From: Humulus lupulus
Taxonomy: Eukaryota > Streptophyta > Magnoliopsida > Rosales > Cannabaceae
Assembly: GCF_963169125.1 (NCBI RefSeq)
Contig: NC_084794.1
Span: forward strand, 71,521,665 to 71,585,664
DNA: 64,000 nucleotides
Reading direction: 5' to 3'
Numbering within the stretch: the stretch's first letter is position 1; each line of letters starts with the position of its first letter. Made by a program: the position numbers and the translations under genes. This document shows, piece by piece, positions 1 to 10,280 of the stretch. Under the pieces are notes generated by a model that saw nothing but the letters and a program-made list of their open reading frames with translations, was not told where the DNA came from and did no database searches.

Positions 1-407
1 AGGTTAAGGTGAAAACCAATAAAAAGGAAATGATATGTTTTATTGATACATAAAACTGTTCATGGGCCCACAAGAACATTTACAGGTTATTTACAACTCA
101 AAAAGGTCATTACTGTTCCAAAATCATAAACCCGCCGACCTAAGCGGCAAAAATAGGGTAAACCCCCTAGTTCCTCTGAGAACTCCTTGGCCATGGTGGT
201 CAAGCGGCCGCATATGTACACATCACCACCTAAGCTCTCCACTCAAGGCTGGGTGAGCTTTTCTTCTCCTTTACCTACACTACATAGCACCTATGAGCCA
301 AAGGCCAGCAAGAAAACATAGCATTATATGTAAACATCATCAAATGATTATCATTATAACCACACTGAGCTCAAAGCTTTCAAATAGGTGAGTGAATATC
401 ACTTGAG

Positions 408-582
408 GTCCTGATAAACCATACTGAGTGAGACTAACAGGTCACTAATTCAAATGGAAGAGTGGCTCTAGGTAAGCCACTAGCCTTCAACAGGTTCTGG
501 TAAACCATACTGTGTGAATGCAAGCAAGTCACTAATTCAAGTGGAAGAGTGGCTGCTGGGTAAGCCACTAGCCTTCAAGCAC
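408..582. repeat. Tandem duplication inside family A LTR
   Basis: Two units of about 86-88 bp follow each other. Both contain AAACCATACTG, CACTAATTCAA, GGAAGAGTGGCT and TAAGCCACTAGCCTTCAA in the same order. The same duplication occurs in the other LTR at about 7796-7972, so it predates the insertion of this copy. Confidence 0.85.
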
Positions 583-699
583 TTATAATGTTCATCGACC
601 TTGAGGTTGGTCCGGCATTAATGCTCTTTGAGTCATTCAATGCAGAAAGTCGATTAGATCTAATCTTTTCTGGCTTGCGTGGATCACGCTAAGGCCGTC

Positions 700-815
700 C
701 TGACTAATGAGTCAGCACAATGTGACCAGTGCCCAGTACCACTGCCGAACCTGACTAATAAGTCACAGCTTCACAGTGATACTAGCACCTTTGACAAATC
801 TCACTAGTGAGTCAG
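700..815. promoter_or_regulatory. Three spaced TGACT/AGTCA palindromes in LTR
   Basis: Near-palindromes CTGACTAATGAGTCAG (700-715), CTGACTAATAAGTCAC (751-766) and TCACTAGTGAGTCAG (801-815) lie about 50 bp apart. Each contains TGAGTCA or a one-base variant, the core bound by GCN4-type bZIP proteins. The set recurs in the other LTR at about 8095-8211. A role as an enhancer array is inferred from spacing and repetition only. Confidence 0.4.
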
Positions 816-2264
816 TACCATGCACAAGTGAGCAAAATTTGCTAAATATTCCACAATCAATTCATGTCCACATTTATACAACCAACATGCCTCATGAATA
901 ACCATGCATGTCACATTTGGGGTGCAGTTTTCTTACCTCTGGTTCGAGCTAGAATGAATAAAAGAACGACCCTTGAGAACGATCAACCTTTTGGTCCTTT
1001 AGCGGTTACCTGGTCATAACCAATCATGGGATTCCATCAATAAAATGAATAACAAAAGGTTCCCAAACCAAAACCTAGCCTCCAAGACATCAAACACTAC
1101 TAAACCGGGTAGTAGGATTGACCGCGAGGCCTAAGGCTTGCATCCTTAAGCCAAAAAGCCATTTCTGGCCAAAAAAGCCACTAAGGGCCGCGGCCCGCCC
1201 CTCAAACAGAGGCACCCAAACTCAGTATCCTCCAAGGGCCGCGGTCCTCCCTGGCCATGTCGCGGCGCAACCTCCAGTTCAGCCAAAATCCATGTTTTTC
1301 TTCCCTTGCGTTTTCTCTTGGAACCAACCCTTCAAACCAAGTTTAAACACCACTGAAACCTCCAATACAACCCCCAAAATTGATCTATACCACTCCCTTA
1401 GCAAAACCTAAGATAAACCTCAATCAAAACTTCCACCAATTCCAACAATCCACCATAAAAACACAAGCTAAAAACTAACACCAAAACAGAGTATACTAGT
1501 AAACTAATGGCTGGAATCTTTCCTCAAACTCAGGTTGTGATGTCTTCAATGGTGGAACACTCTCCCAAACTCCCAAGGTCTACTTCCCAAGCTTGAATCC
1601 TCAAAAAGATCACCAAAAATCACAAAGAAATTGGAAGAAGGAGAAGGTACGGGAAGCTCAAGAAATTGCTCTGTTTCTCTTATCAACTTACAACATAAAC
1701 GGGTTTATATCTATCCTAGGGGTAAAAAGACCATTATACCCCTAGGTCATTTAAGGGTTTCTAAAGGCTCCCAAGGGCATGTTTGTCCTTTCCAACCTAT
1801 CTCGTTAATCATAATTAACGCTCTCCAATTCCCACTATTCTCAATAATCTCAAATGCCAATAATGCATATCCTGTTACCCTCTAGTACTCAGTAACACTC
1901 TAATCATTAAAATCACCCTGAGACTCACCCCGAGCCCCGAGCTTAAGCCTGTTATGACCGAACCGATAATTAACATACCATGATCGTCTCATGCCGAATA
2001 GCTCGAACAAACCCACATTATAATGTGGTCTCAAAATATATCACCGGCATGCATACAAATATACAATTTACCCTCAACGGGCCAAGTTATCATCACACCC
2101 CTGTAATTAGAAATATGGACACACATGCATGCATTTCACATCATATTATAATATAATCCACATATACATGCATTTTATCAATTAATGGCATAGTTAAACA
2201 AGTATGGCCCTCCCGGCCTACTATTCCCGTCACTAAACCATAACGGAGAATTCGGGGCATTACA

Positions 2265-2282
2265 ACTATCCCCTCCTTACTG
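2265..2282 (-). other. Polypurine tract of element A
   Basis: The minus strand reads AAGGAGGGGATAGT directly against the 3' LTR start TGTAATGCCC. This is the expected position and composition for the plus-strand DNA primer of an LTR retrotransposon. Confidence 0.85.
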
Positions 2283-2300
2283 AAATTTTGTCCTCGAAAT

Positions 2301-3900
2301 TTACCTGAACAGCTCGGGATACTGACTCTGCATATCTGACTCCAGCTCCCAGGTTTCCTCCTCGACCTTGCTGTTCCTCCACAATACCTTAACCAAAGGT
2401 ATTGTCTTATTCCTGAGGACTTTGTCTTTCCTGTCGAGTATTTGCACTGGCTGCTCCTCAAAGGAGAGATCTGGCTCAAGCTCCAGATCTTCATAACTCA
2501 AAATATGGCTCACATCATATACATACCTCCGAAGAGCTGATACATGGAACACATTATGCACGGCAGACAACGCTGGAGGCAAGGCCAATCTGTAAGCCAC
2601 TTGACCAATCCTCTCCAGGATCTCAAAAGGACCTACAAATCTAGGACTCAGCTTGTCATTCTTCCCAAACCTTCTCACCCCTTTCCATGGAGAGACTCTG
2701 AGGAAAACATAGTCTCCTACCTGGAACTCCACGATCCTGCGCTTGGGATCTGCATAGCTCTTCTGTCTACTCTGAGAAGCAAGCATTCGAGCTTTAATTT
2801 TCTCAATAGCCTTACTGGTCCTCTGAACTGCATCAGCACCTAAGTATCTCCTTTCACCTGTCTCATCCCAATGAATGGGAGATCTGCACTTCCTACTATA
2901 CAACATCTCATAAGGTGCTACTCTAATGGTAGATTGATAACTGTTATTATAGGAGAATTCTATCAAAGGCAGATACTTACTCCAAGATCCACCAAAGTCC
3001 AGCACACATGCTCGCAGCATGTCTTCCAAATTCCAGATCGTCCTCTCAGATTACCCATCTGTCTGAGGATGATAAGCTGTACTAAACTTCAACTATGTCC
3101 CCATGGCTTTCTGAAAACTCCCCCAGAACTTGGAAGTAAAAGTGGGGTCTCGATCCGACACGATCGACCTAGGTGCTCCATGGAGGCGCACGATCTCTCT
3201 CACATAGAGATCTGCATACTGATCAACTGTATATGTAGTCCTCATTGGCAGGAAGTGAGCTGACTTGGTGTAGCGATCCACTATCACCCAAATAGAATCA
3301 TGCTGACTAGTAGTCCTAGGTAAGCCCACCACAAAATCCATTGTGATGTCTTCCCACTTCCACTCTGGAATATCCAGAGGCTGCAATGATCCTGCCAGCC
3401 TCTGATGCTCAGCCTTGACTTGTTGACATGTCAAGCACTTAGCCACATACTCTACTACATCACATACTCTACTACATCTCTCTTCATCCCTGGCCACCAG
3501 TACAATGATCTCACATCCTGATACATCTTCGTGGTGCCTGGATGCAAAGAGTGAGGTGTAGTATGAGATTCATCCAGAATCTCTCGCCTCAATGCAGTGT
3601 CTAATGGAACACATATCCACCCTTTGTATCTCAACAAGCCTGCCTCAGACACTGTATAGTCTCTGGATGCTCCAGCCAGAACATCCTCTCTGATCTTGAT
3701 CAGCTGTGAATCACTCAACTGACCTTCTTTGATTTTCTCCAACAACGTAGACTGTAGCGTAATGTTAGCCAACTGGCCCACCAACAGCTCTATACCAGCT
3801 CTGGTCATATCATCTGCTAACTCTCTGGCTATCAGCCTCATACCATGAATCTGTCTCGGACCCTTCCAGCTTAAAGCATCAGCTACCACGTTGGCTTTCC
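2301..3900 (-). pseudogene. Element A integrase and chromodomain (broken pol 3' part)
   Basis: The integrase H2C2 zinc-binding region (His-Leu-His-Pro-Gly near 3545, CLTCQQ near 3425) is followed by the catalytic core: Asp in MDFVVGLP near 3345 and Asp in SDRD near 3155. A C-terminal GPFEILERIG module (about 2610-2640) leads into a chromodomain whose last residues end at 2301. Chromodomains in this family bind modified histones and steer integration into heterochromatin. Breaks: a 17-bp tandem duplication at 3444-3477 shifts the frame inside the zinc finger; stop codons at 3093-3095 and 3051-3053 replace conserved glutamines in the core. The chromodomain frame itself is open for 242 residues (2301-3029). 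Confidence 0.9.
3444..3477. repeat. 17-bp tandem duplication that frameshifts integrase
   Basis: CACATACTCTACTACAT occurs twice head to tail (3444-3460, 3461-3477). On the minus strand it duplicates the codons for DVVEYV and puts the downstream integrase in another frame, because 17 is not a multiple of three. Confidence 0.9.
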
Positions 3901-5437
3901 CTGGATGATACAAAATCTCACAATGATACAGAATCTCACAATCATAATCTTTTACCAACTCCAGCCAACGCCTTTGTCTCATATTAAGATCTTTCCGGGG
4001 GAAGAAGTATTTCAGGCTCTTGTGGTTTGTATAGATCTCACATTTTTCTCCATAGAGATAATGCCTCCATATCTTCAAAGCAAAAACCACAGCTGCCAAC
4101 TCTAAATCATGAGTGGGATATCTTTTCTCATACTCCTTCAACTGAAGAGAAGCATAAGCAATTACCTTCTCTGATTGCATCAAAACACAACCTAAACCCT
4201 GATGAGAAGCATTGCAATAAATCACAAACTTCTCCTGGTCTGTCGGAAGACTCAGAATCAGAGCTGTAATTAATCTCTGCTTCAGTTCCTGGAAGCTATT
4301 CTCACATTTATCTGACCACACAAATTTCTGGCTCTTGCGTGTCAGCTCAGTCAAAGCAATGGAAATCTTTGAGAAGCCTTCCACGAAACGCCTGTAATAA
4401 CCTGCCAACCCAAGGAAACTTCTAACCTCAGAAGCATTCTTTGGCCTTGGCCAATCTTTGACCACTTCGATCTTTGCTGGATCTACCTTAATCCCCTCCT
4501 TACTGACAATGTGTCCAAGAAAGGATACCTGAGACAACCAGAACTCACATTTCTTGAATTTAGCAAACAACCTGTGTTCTCTCAGTCTCTGTAGAACCAA
4601 CCTTAGATGCTGCTCATGCTCTAACTCAGTCTGAGAATATACTAGAATATCATCGATGAAGACGATCACAAACTGGTCTAAATAATCCTTGAACGCTCTG
4701 TTCATCAGATCCATAAAAGCAGCAGGGGCATTAGTCAATCCAAATGACATAACTAGAAACTCATAATGCCCATACCTGGTACGAAAGGCAGTCTTCGGTA
4801 TGTCTCCCTCCTTGACCCTCAACTGATGATAACTAGAACGAAGGTCGATCTTTGAGAATACCTTCTTACCTTGCAACTGATCGAACAGATCATCTATCCT
4901 TGGCAAATGATACTTATTCTTAATTGTCAACTTATTCAATTCTTTGTAATCAATACACATTCTCAGAGAACCATCCTTCTTTTTCACAAACAGAACTGGC
5001 GCACCCCAAGGTGAGAAACTAGGTCTAATGAAACCCAAGTCTAACAACTCTTGCAACTGTACCTTTAATTCTTTCAATTAAGCTGGGGCCATTCTGTATG
5101 GTGCTCTAGAAAATGGCTCCGTCCCTGGTGCCAGTTCTATAAAGAACTCAATTTCTTTATGTGGTGGAAACTCTAGCAAATCTTCTGGAAACACATCCAG
5201 GAATTCACATACAAGTCTAGTATCCTCTGGTCTCATTGGCATGACCTGAGTGGTGTCAACCACACTGGCTAAGAATCCAATGCAACCTCTTTTCAATAGA
5301 TCCCTGGCCCTCAACACAGAAATCATAGGAATGCGAGGTCCATGCACAGCACCAACAAACACAAAAGGATCCTCACCTTCAGGCTCAAAGGTGACCATCT
5401 TCCTTCTGCAGTCAATAGTTGCCCCATACTTTGCCAA
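3863..5437 (-). pseudogene. Element A reverse transcriptase and RNase H
   Basis: The minus-strand frame 3455-5077 (540 codons) carries the RT palm motifs [15 protein letters not shown] (residues 107-121) and the active-site FIDD (140-143). The connection domain follows, then RNase H around residues 280-405. Upstream, 5078-5437 holds the protease-RT linker and RT start, ending in a stop at 5078-5080 where glutamate is conserved. RNase H has lost two catalytic aspartates: the family's YCDAS reads YCNAS (residue 289) and YTDHK reads YTNHK (residue 351). An 18-bp in-frame tandem duplication (3907-3942) repeats CEILYH. It would normally copy element RNA into DNA in cytoplasmic particles; this copy cannot. 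Confidence 0.93.
3907..3942. repeat. 18-bp in-frame tandem duplication in RNase H
   Basis: Two near-identical 18-bp units (3907-3924 and 3925-3942, one difference) duplicate six codons, CEILYH. The frame is kept. Confidence 0.88.
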
Positions 5438-5750
5438 CTAATCCATACCCAGTATCATATTAAAGTCAGTCATGACTAACTCTATCAAGTCCACTGATAA
5501 CTCTCTGCCCTCCACTGTCACTGGCAAAGATCTGACCCATCCCCTGGATACCACTAACTCTCCAGTGGGTAACAAAGTACCAAATCCCACAACATAGAAA
5601 TCACAAGGTCTACACAGTCTATCAATAATGCTACTAGCAACAAAAGAATGGGTAGCACCAGAATCAATCAACACATTATAAGGGATTCCAGCACTAAGAA
5701 GCTGACCTGTAACAACTGAGGGGGAAGCCTCAGCTTCTGCTTGAGTCAAT
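5438..5750 (-). pseudogene. Element A aspartic protease
   Basis: The minus strand encodes the retropepsin active site in VLIDSGATHSFV (near 5660-5690) and the flap/C-terminal signature FNMILGMD ending at 5441. A stop codon at 5438-5440 replaces the tryptophan that normally follows ILGMD, so protease and RT are now in separate frames. It would normally cut the Gag-Pol polyprotein. Confidence 0.88.
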
Positions 5751-6941
5751 GTGAACACTCGGGCTGGGGCCGAGCTGTCCACCTTTCTGGGTTCTTCTTT
5801 CCCTATCTGAGGGAAATCTTTCTTAAGATGACCCACTGCTCCACACAAGTAGCAGGCCTTTGCCCTACACTCTCCCAAATGGCGCCTCTTGCACCTAGGG
5901 CATTCAGGACGAGTCTTCCAGGCTTCACTACCCCCAGGACGACCCATTGTAATACCACGGGGCCTCTTGTCAGGACCTGGAACTGGGAAGGTATTAGGAA
6001 CCTTCCTCTTCTGATCATTGGGGCCAACACCCCTACCAGAACCTACAAATGGAGGAACTGTCCTCCTGAAATCCTTTCTGGCTGCACTGTCATGCCAGAT
6101 CTTGGTCTCTGCACTCTCAGCTGTGAGTGCCTTCTCAACCACCTGTGCGTAGGTAGTAACCCCCCGCCACAGTGGTGATACGAACGTCACGGGCTAACCT
6201 GGGCTGTAGCCCCTGAAGGAATCTCTCTCTCCTGGTCCCATCAGTGGGCACCAGTTCCTTGGCAAACTTTGCCAAACGGTCAAACTTTAAGGCATATTCA
6301 GTAACTGATAAGCTTCCCTGAAGTAGCCTAATAAATTCCTCGGCTTTAGCTACCCTGATGGCATCATTGTAATACTTTTCATTAAACAAGGTGTGAAACT
6401 CCTCCCAGCTTAGAGCATTAACATTCCTGGTCTGGGTAATCACTTCCCACCAAATCCGGGCATCATCCCGAAACATATAGGTAGCACAGGCCACCCTTTC
6501 ACTACCAGCTACCCTCATAAAGTCAAGGATAGTGGTAATCATGCTCATCCATTGTTCTGCCTTGGTAGGATCTGCACTGCCCTAAAAAACAGGAGGTTGT
6601 TGCTTCCTGAACTTTTCATAAAGAGGTTCCCATTTGTTTCCTACCTCGGGCAGCTGTCCAACTACTGGCATCGACACAGGAGGTGCCTCTGATACACCAA
6701 CCACTGTAGGCACTTGTTGCTGTCTCAGGAGACGAAGCTCCTCTCCTTGTTTCAACACTATAGCCTGCAAGTCATTAAACAATTGCTGCCAGTTTGCAGG
6801 AGCTGGCTGTGGAATCTGAGACTGGTCATTTTCTTGACCCTGGCTGTTATTATTATTCTGGCCCTGATCACTCTGGCCAGCTGTAGTGTCTGTCTGTTCT
6901 GGGTTCATTCTTATCTGATACCTTGCTGAAAAATTGATCAA
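5751..6941 (-). pseudogene. Element A gag (capsid-nucleocapsid), broken
   Basis: The frame starts with Met near 6941. A Gln/Asn-rich N-terminus leads into a capsid-type domain (YMFRDDARIWWE, near 6440-6480). A cysteine-rich segment CPRCKRRHLGECRAKACYLC then precedes a nucleocapsid knuckle near 5825-5870. The last knuckle cysteine is replaced by Phe (HLKKDF). Breaks: a stop at 6582-6584 where glutamate is expected, and a frameshift around 6150-6170. It would normally package element RNA. Confidence 0.88.
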
Positions 6942-7286
6942 TACGGCGAGTCAGGTAGTAATAACTAAACCTCTTGCCGCCTCACGGTCCAAGAACAAGC
7001 AGACAATGATCATATTCCACAGTCATTCAATATTCACAAGCAAATACATGTTTATGGCACTCAGCACTTAGCATGTATCGCATAACAATTCATAATATTT
7101 TAGGGGCACAGGTTCAAAACAGTGTCTCATGCATACAGGTAAAGCATATGTAGCACATTTAAGCAGTTATGCACATAACTACATAAATAGTTACCAAACC
7201 ATGTGTCGAGCTTGACTTCAGTGAAGTGTGTACATGCCCAGCCAGTCTACAGGAACCTTAACCTTGGCATTGCTCTGATACCAAGT
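6942..7286 (-). other. Element A untranslated leader
   Basis: Between the primer-binding site and the gag start the minus strand has no open frame. This is the normal 5' leader of the element RNA. Parts of it (CATAAATAGTTACCA, near 7182) are conserved in element B at about 14350-14370. Confidence 0.75.
7272..7283 (-). other. Primer-binding site, initiator Met-tRNA type
   Basis: The minus strand reads TGGTATCAGAGC three bases inside the 5' LTR end. This is complementary to the 3' end of plant initiator Met-tRNA and is the usual minus-strand primer site of plant LTR elements. It fixes the orientation of element A as minus. Confidence 0.93.
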
Positions 7287-9680
7287 TGTAACGCCCTGGT
7301 TGCCCCAGAACAGTTACGGTGAACGGTGAACCGAAAATTTGACTCATTGCCCGAGTCCTTTGGTTAAAAACGTGTTCTAAGTGTTATTAACATGTTAAGG
7401 TGAAAACCCATAAAAAGGAAAGGATATGTTTTATTGATACATAAAACTGTTCATGGGCCCACAAGAACATTTACAAGTTATTTACAACTCAAAAAGGTCA
7501 TTACTGTTCCAAAATCATAAACCCACCGACCTAAGCGGCAAAAATAGGGTAAAAGCCCTAGTTCCTCTGAGAACTCCTTGGCCGTGGTGGTCAAGCGGCT
7601 GCATATGTACACATCACCACCTAAGCTCTCCACTCAAGGCTGGGTGAGCTTTTCTTTTCCTTTACCTGCACCAGATAGCACCCATGAGCAAAAGGCCAGC
7701 AAGAAAACATAGCATTATATGTAAACATCATCAAATGATTATCATTATAACCACACTGAGCTCAAAGCTTTCAAACAGGTGAGTGAATATCACTTGAGGT
7801 CCTGATAAACCGTACTGAGTGACAGACAAACAGGCCACTAATTCAAATGGAAGAGTGGCTGCTAGGTAAGCCACTAGCCTTCAACAGGTTCTGGTAAACC
7901 ATATTGAGTGACTGACAAGCAAGTCACTAATTCAAGTGGAAGAGTGGCTGCTGGGTAAGCCACTAGCCTTCAATCGCTTATAATGTTCATCGACCTTGAG
8001 GTCGGTCTGGCATTAATGCTCTTTGAGTCATTCAATGCAGAAAGTCGATTAGATCTAATCTTTGCTGGCTTGCGTGGATCACGCTAAGGCCGTCCTGACT
8101 AATGAGTCAGCACAATGTGACCAGTGCCCAGTACCACTGCCGAACCTGACTAATAAGTCACAGCTTCACAGTGATACTAGCACCTTTGACAAATCTCACT
8201 AGTGAGTCAGTACCATGCACAAGTAAGCAACATTTGCTAAATATTCCATAATCAATTCATGTCCACATTTATACAACCAACATGCCTCATGAATAACCAT
8301 GCATGTCACATTTGGGGTGCAGTTTTCTTACCTCTGGTTCGAGCTAGAATGAATAAAAGAACGACCCTTGAGAACGATCAACCTTTTGGTCCTTTAGCGG
8401 TTACCTGGTCATAACCAATCATGGGATTCCATCAATAAAATGAATAACAAAAGGTTCCCAAACCAAAACCTAGCCTCCAAGACATCAAACACTACTAAAC
8501 CGGGTAGTAGGATCGACCCCGAGGCCTAAGGCTTGCATCCCTAAGCAAAAAAGCCATTTCTGGCCAAAAAGCCACTAAGGGCCGCGACCCTCCTTGGCCA
8601 TGCCGCGGCCCGCCCCTCAAACAGAGGCACCCAAACTCAGCATCCTCCAAGGGTCGTGGCCCTCCCTGGCCATGCCGCGGCGCAACCTCCAATTCAGCCA
8701 AAACCCCTGTTTTTCTTCCCTTGCGTTTTCTCTTGGAACCAACCCTTCAAACCAAATTTAAACACCACTCAAACCTCCAATACAACCCCCAAACTTGATC
8801 TATACCACTCCCTTAGCAAAACCTAAGATAAACCCCATTCAAAACTTCCACCAATTCCAACAATCCACCATAAAAACACAAGCTAAAAACTAACACCAAA
8901 ACAGAGTATACTAGTAAACCAATGGCTGGAATCTTACCTCAAACTCAGGTTGTGATGCTCTTCAATAGTGAAACACTCTCCCAAACTCCCAAGGTCTACT
9001 TCCCAAGCTTGAATCCTCAACAAGATCACCAAAAATCACAAAGAAAGTGGAAGAAGGAGAAGGTATGGGAAGCTCAAGAAATTACTCTGTTTCTCTTATC
9101 AACTTACAGCATAAAGGGGTTTATATCTATCCTAGGGGTAAAAAGACCATTATACCCCTAGGTCATTTAAGGGTTTCTAAAGGCTCCCAAGGGCATGTTC
9201 GTCCTTTCCAACCTATCTCGTTAATCATAATTAACGCTCTCCAATTCCCGCTATTCTCAATAATCTCAAATGCCAATAGTTCATATCCCGTTACCCTCTA
9301 GTACCTGGTAACACTCTAATCATTAAAATCACCCCGAGACTCACCCCGAGCCTCGAGCTTAAGCCTGTTATGACCGAATCGATAATTAACATACCATGAT
9401 CGTCTCATGCCGAATGGCTCGAACAAACCCACATTATAATGTGGTCTCAAAATATATCACCGACATGCATATAAATATACAATTTACCCTCAACGGGCCA
9501 AATTATCATCACACCCCTGTAATTAGAAATATGGACACACATGCATGAATTTCACATCATATTATAATATAATCCACGTATACATGCATTTTATCAATCA
9601 ATGGCATAGTTAAACAAGTATGGCCCTCCCGGCCTACTATTCCCGTCACTAAACCATAACGGAGAATTCGGGGCATTACA
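7287..9680 (-). repeat. Element A 5' LTR, complete (2394 bp)
   Basis: It starts TGTAACGCCC at 7287 and ends GGGGCATTACA at 9680, with inverted TGTAA/TTACA tips. It matches 1-2264 throughout. It carries the same 86-88 bp duplication (about 7796-7972), bZIP-like palindromes (about 8095-8211) and a CCGCGG-rich patch (about 8578-8690). Confidence 0.94.
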
Positions 9681-10280
9681 ATCTCTGACTGAGAGTATAC
9701 CATAATATCATCAATCAAGACGATCACAAACAAATTCAAATATTCTCTAAATACCCTGTTCATTTGATCCATCAAAACAATTGGGGCATAAGTCAAATCC
9801 ACAAGACTTAACTCAACACTCCTAGTACCCTTATCTGATATAAAAGGCAGTCTTTTGCTTATCCTTCTCCCTAATCTTCAGTTGGTAATAACCAGATTAA
9901 AGATCCACCTTAGAGAATACCGTCTTACTCAATAACCGAACCTTTAGCTCTTACAGCTCTGCTGAAGCCGTACAATATACAGTCCTAGAACTGGTTCTAT
10001 CCCTGGTACCAACCTAATCACCATTTTACCTCTTTGTGTAAAGGTAATCCTAGAAAATCCCCTGGAAACACATCCAGAAACTTACAGACTAATCCAGTCT
10101 GTCCTAGTCCCACTGGCACGAACTAAGATTCGTATGCATCCCTCATGCAGTAGATCTCTAGCTCTAAGTAAAGATGTCATAAACATACGAGGTCCATGCA
10201 TAATGCCAACAAATACAAGGGTTTCTCACCCTTAAGCCTAAGGGTTACCATCCTTTCCTTGCAATCTATCATTGCCCCAT
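9681..10280 (-). pseudogene. Element B (older chromovirus) protease-RT fragment
   Basis: The minus strand encodes decayed homologues of element A protease end and reverse transcriptase. MIDCKERMVTLRL lies near 10250-10280, and the RT active site region [14 protein letters not shown] near 9695-9735. The reading frame is broken many times. On the left it stops at the LTR of A, which inserted into its RT just after the YSQ motif. On the right it stops at solo LTR C1; across C1 the protein reads on from WLVEYG to AMIDC. Confidence 0.88.

Larger units (their letters stand above)
1..2264 (-). repeat. Element A 3' LTR, partial
   Basis: This stretch matches 7394-9680 almost base for base, with a few percent of substitutions and small indels by eye. 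Its inner end is GGGGCATTACA at 2254-2264, immediately followed by the polypurine tract. The first ~105 bases of the LTR lie outside the window. It holds a tandem duplication (408-582), a set of TGACT-n-AGTCA palindromes (700-815) and a CCGCGG-rich patch (1185-1275). The short open frames in it are not genes. Confidence 0.93.
1..9680 (-). mobile_element. Element A: Ty3/gypsy chromovirus, minus strand, 3' LTR cut by window edge
   Basis: Two direct repeats (1-2264 and 7287-9680) flank an internal region of about 5 kb whose minus strand encodes, in order, gag, zinc knuckle, protease, reverse transcriptase, RNase H, integrase and a C-terminal chromodomain. The LTR termini are TGTAAYGCCC and its near inverse. 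A primer-binding site matching initiator Met-tRNA follows the 5' LTR and a polypurine tract precedes the 3' LTR. The chromodomain and the long LTR (about 2.4 kb) suggest the Tekay/Del group of plant chromoviruses; the group is inferred, the chromovirus call is firm. The polyprotein is interrupted by at least five stops and two frameshifts, so the element is dead. It sits in the reverse transcriptase of element B, which resumes at 9681. The target duplication cannot be checked because the left end lies outside the window. Confidence 0.93.

Noticed and set aside
7272..7283. tRNA gene fragment
   Set aside because: TGGTATCAGAGC is the primer-binding site of element A; no tRNA cloverleaf can be drawn around it.
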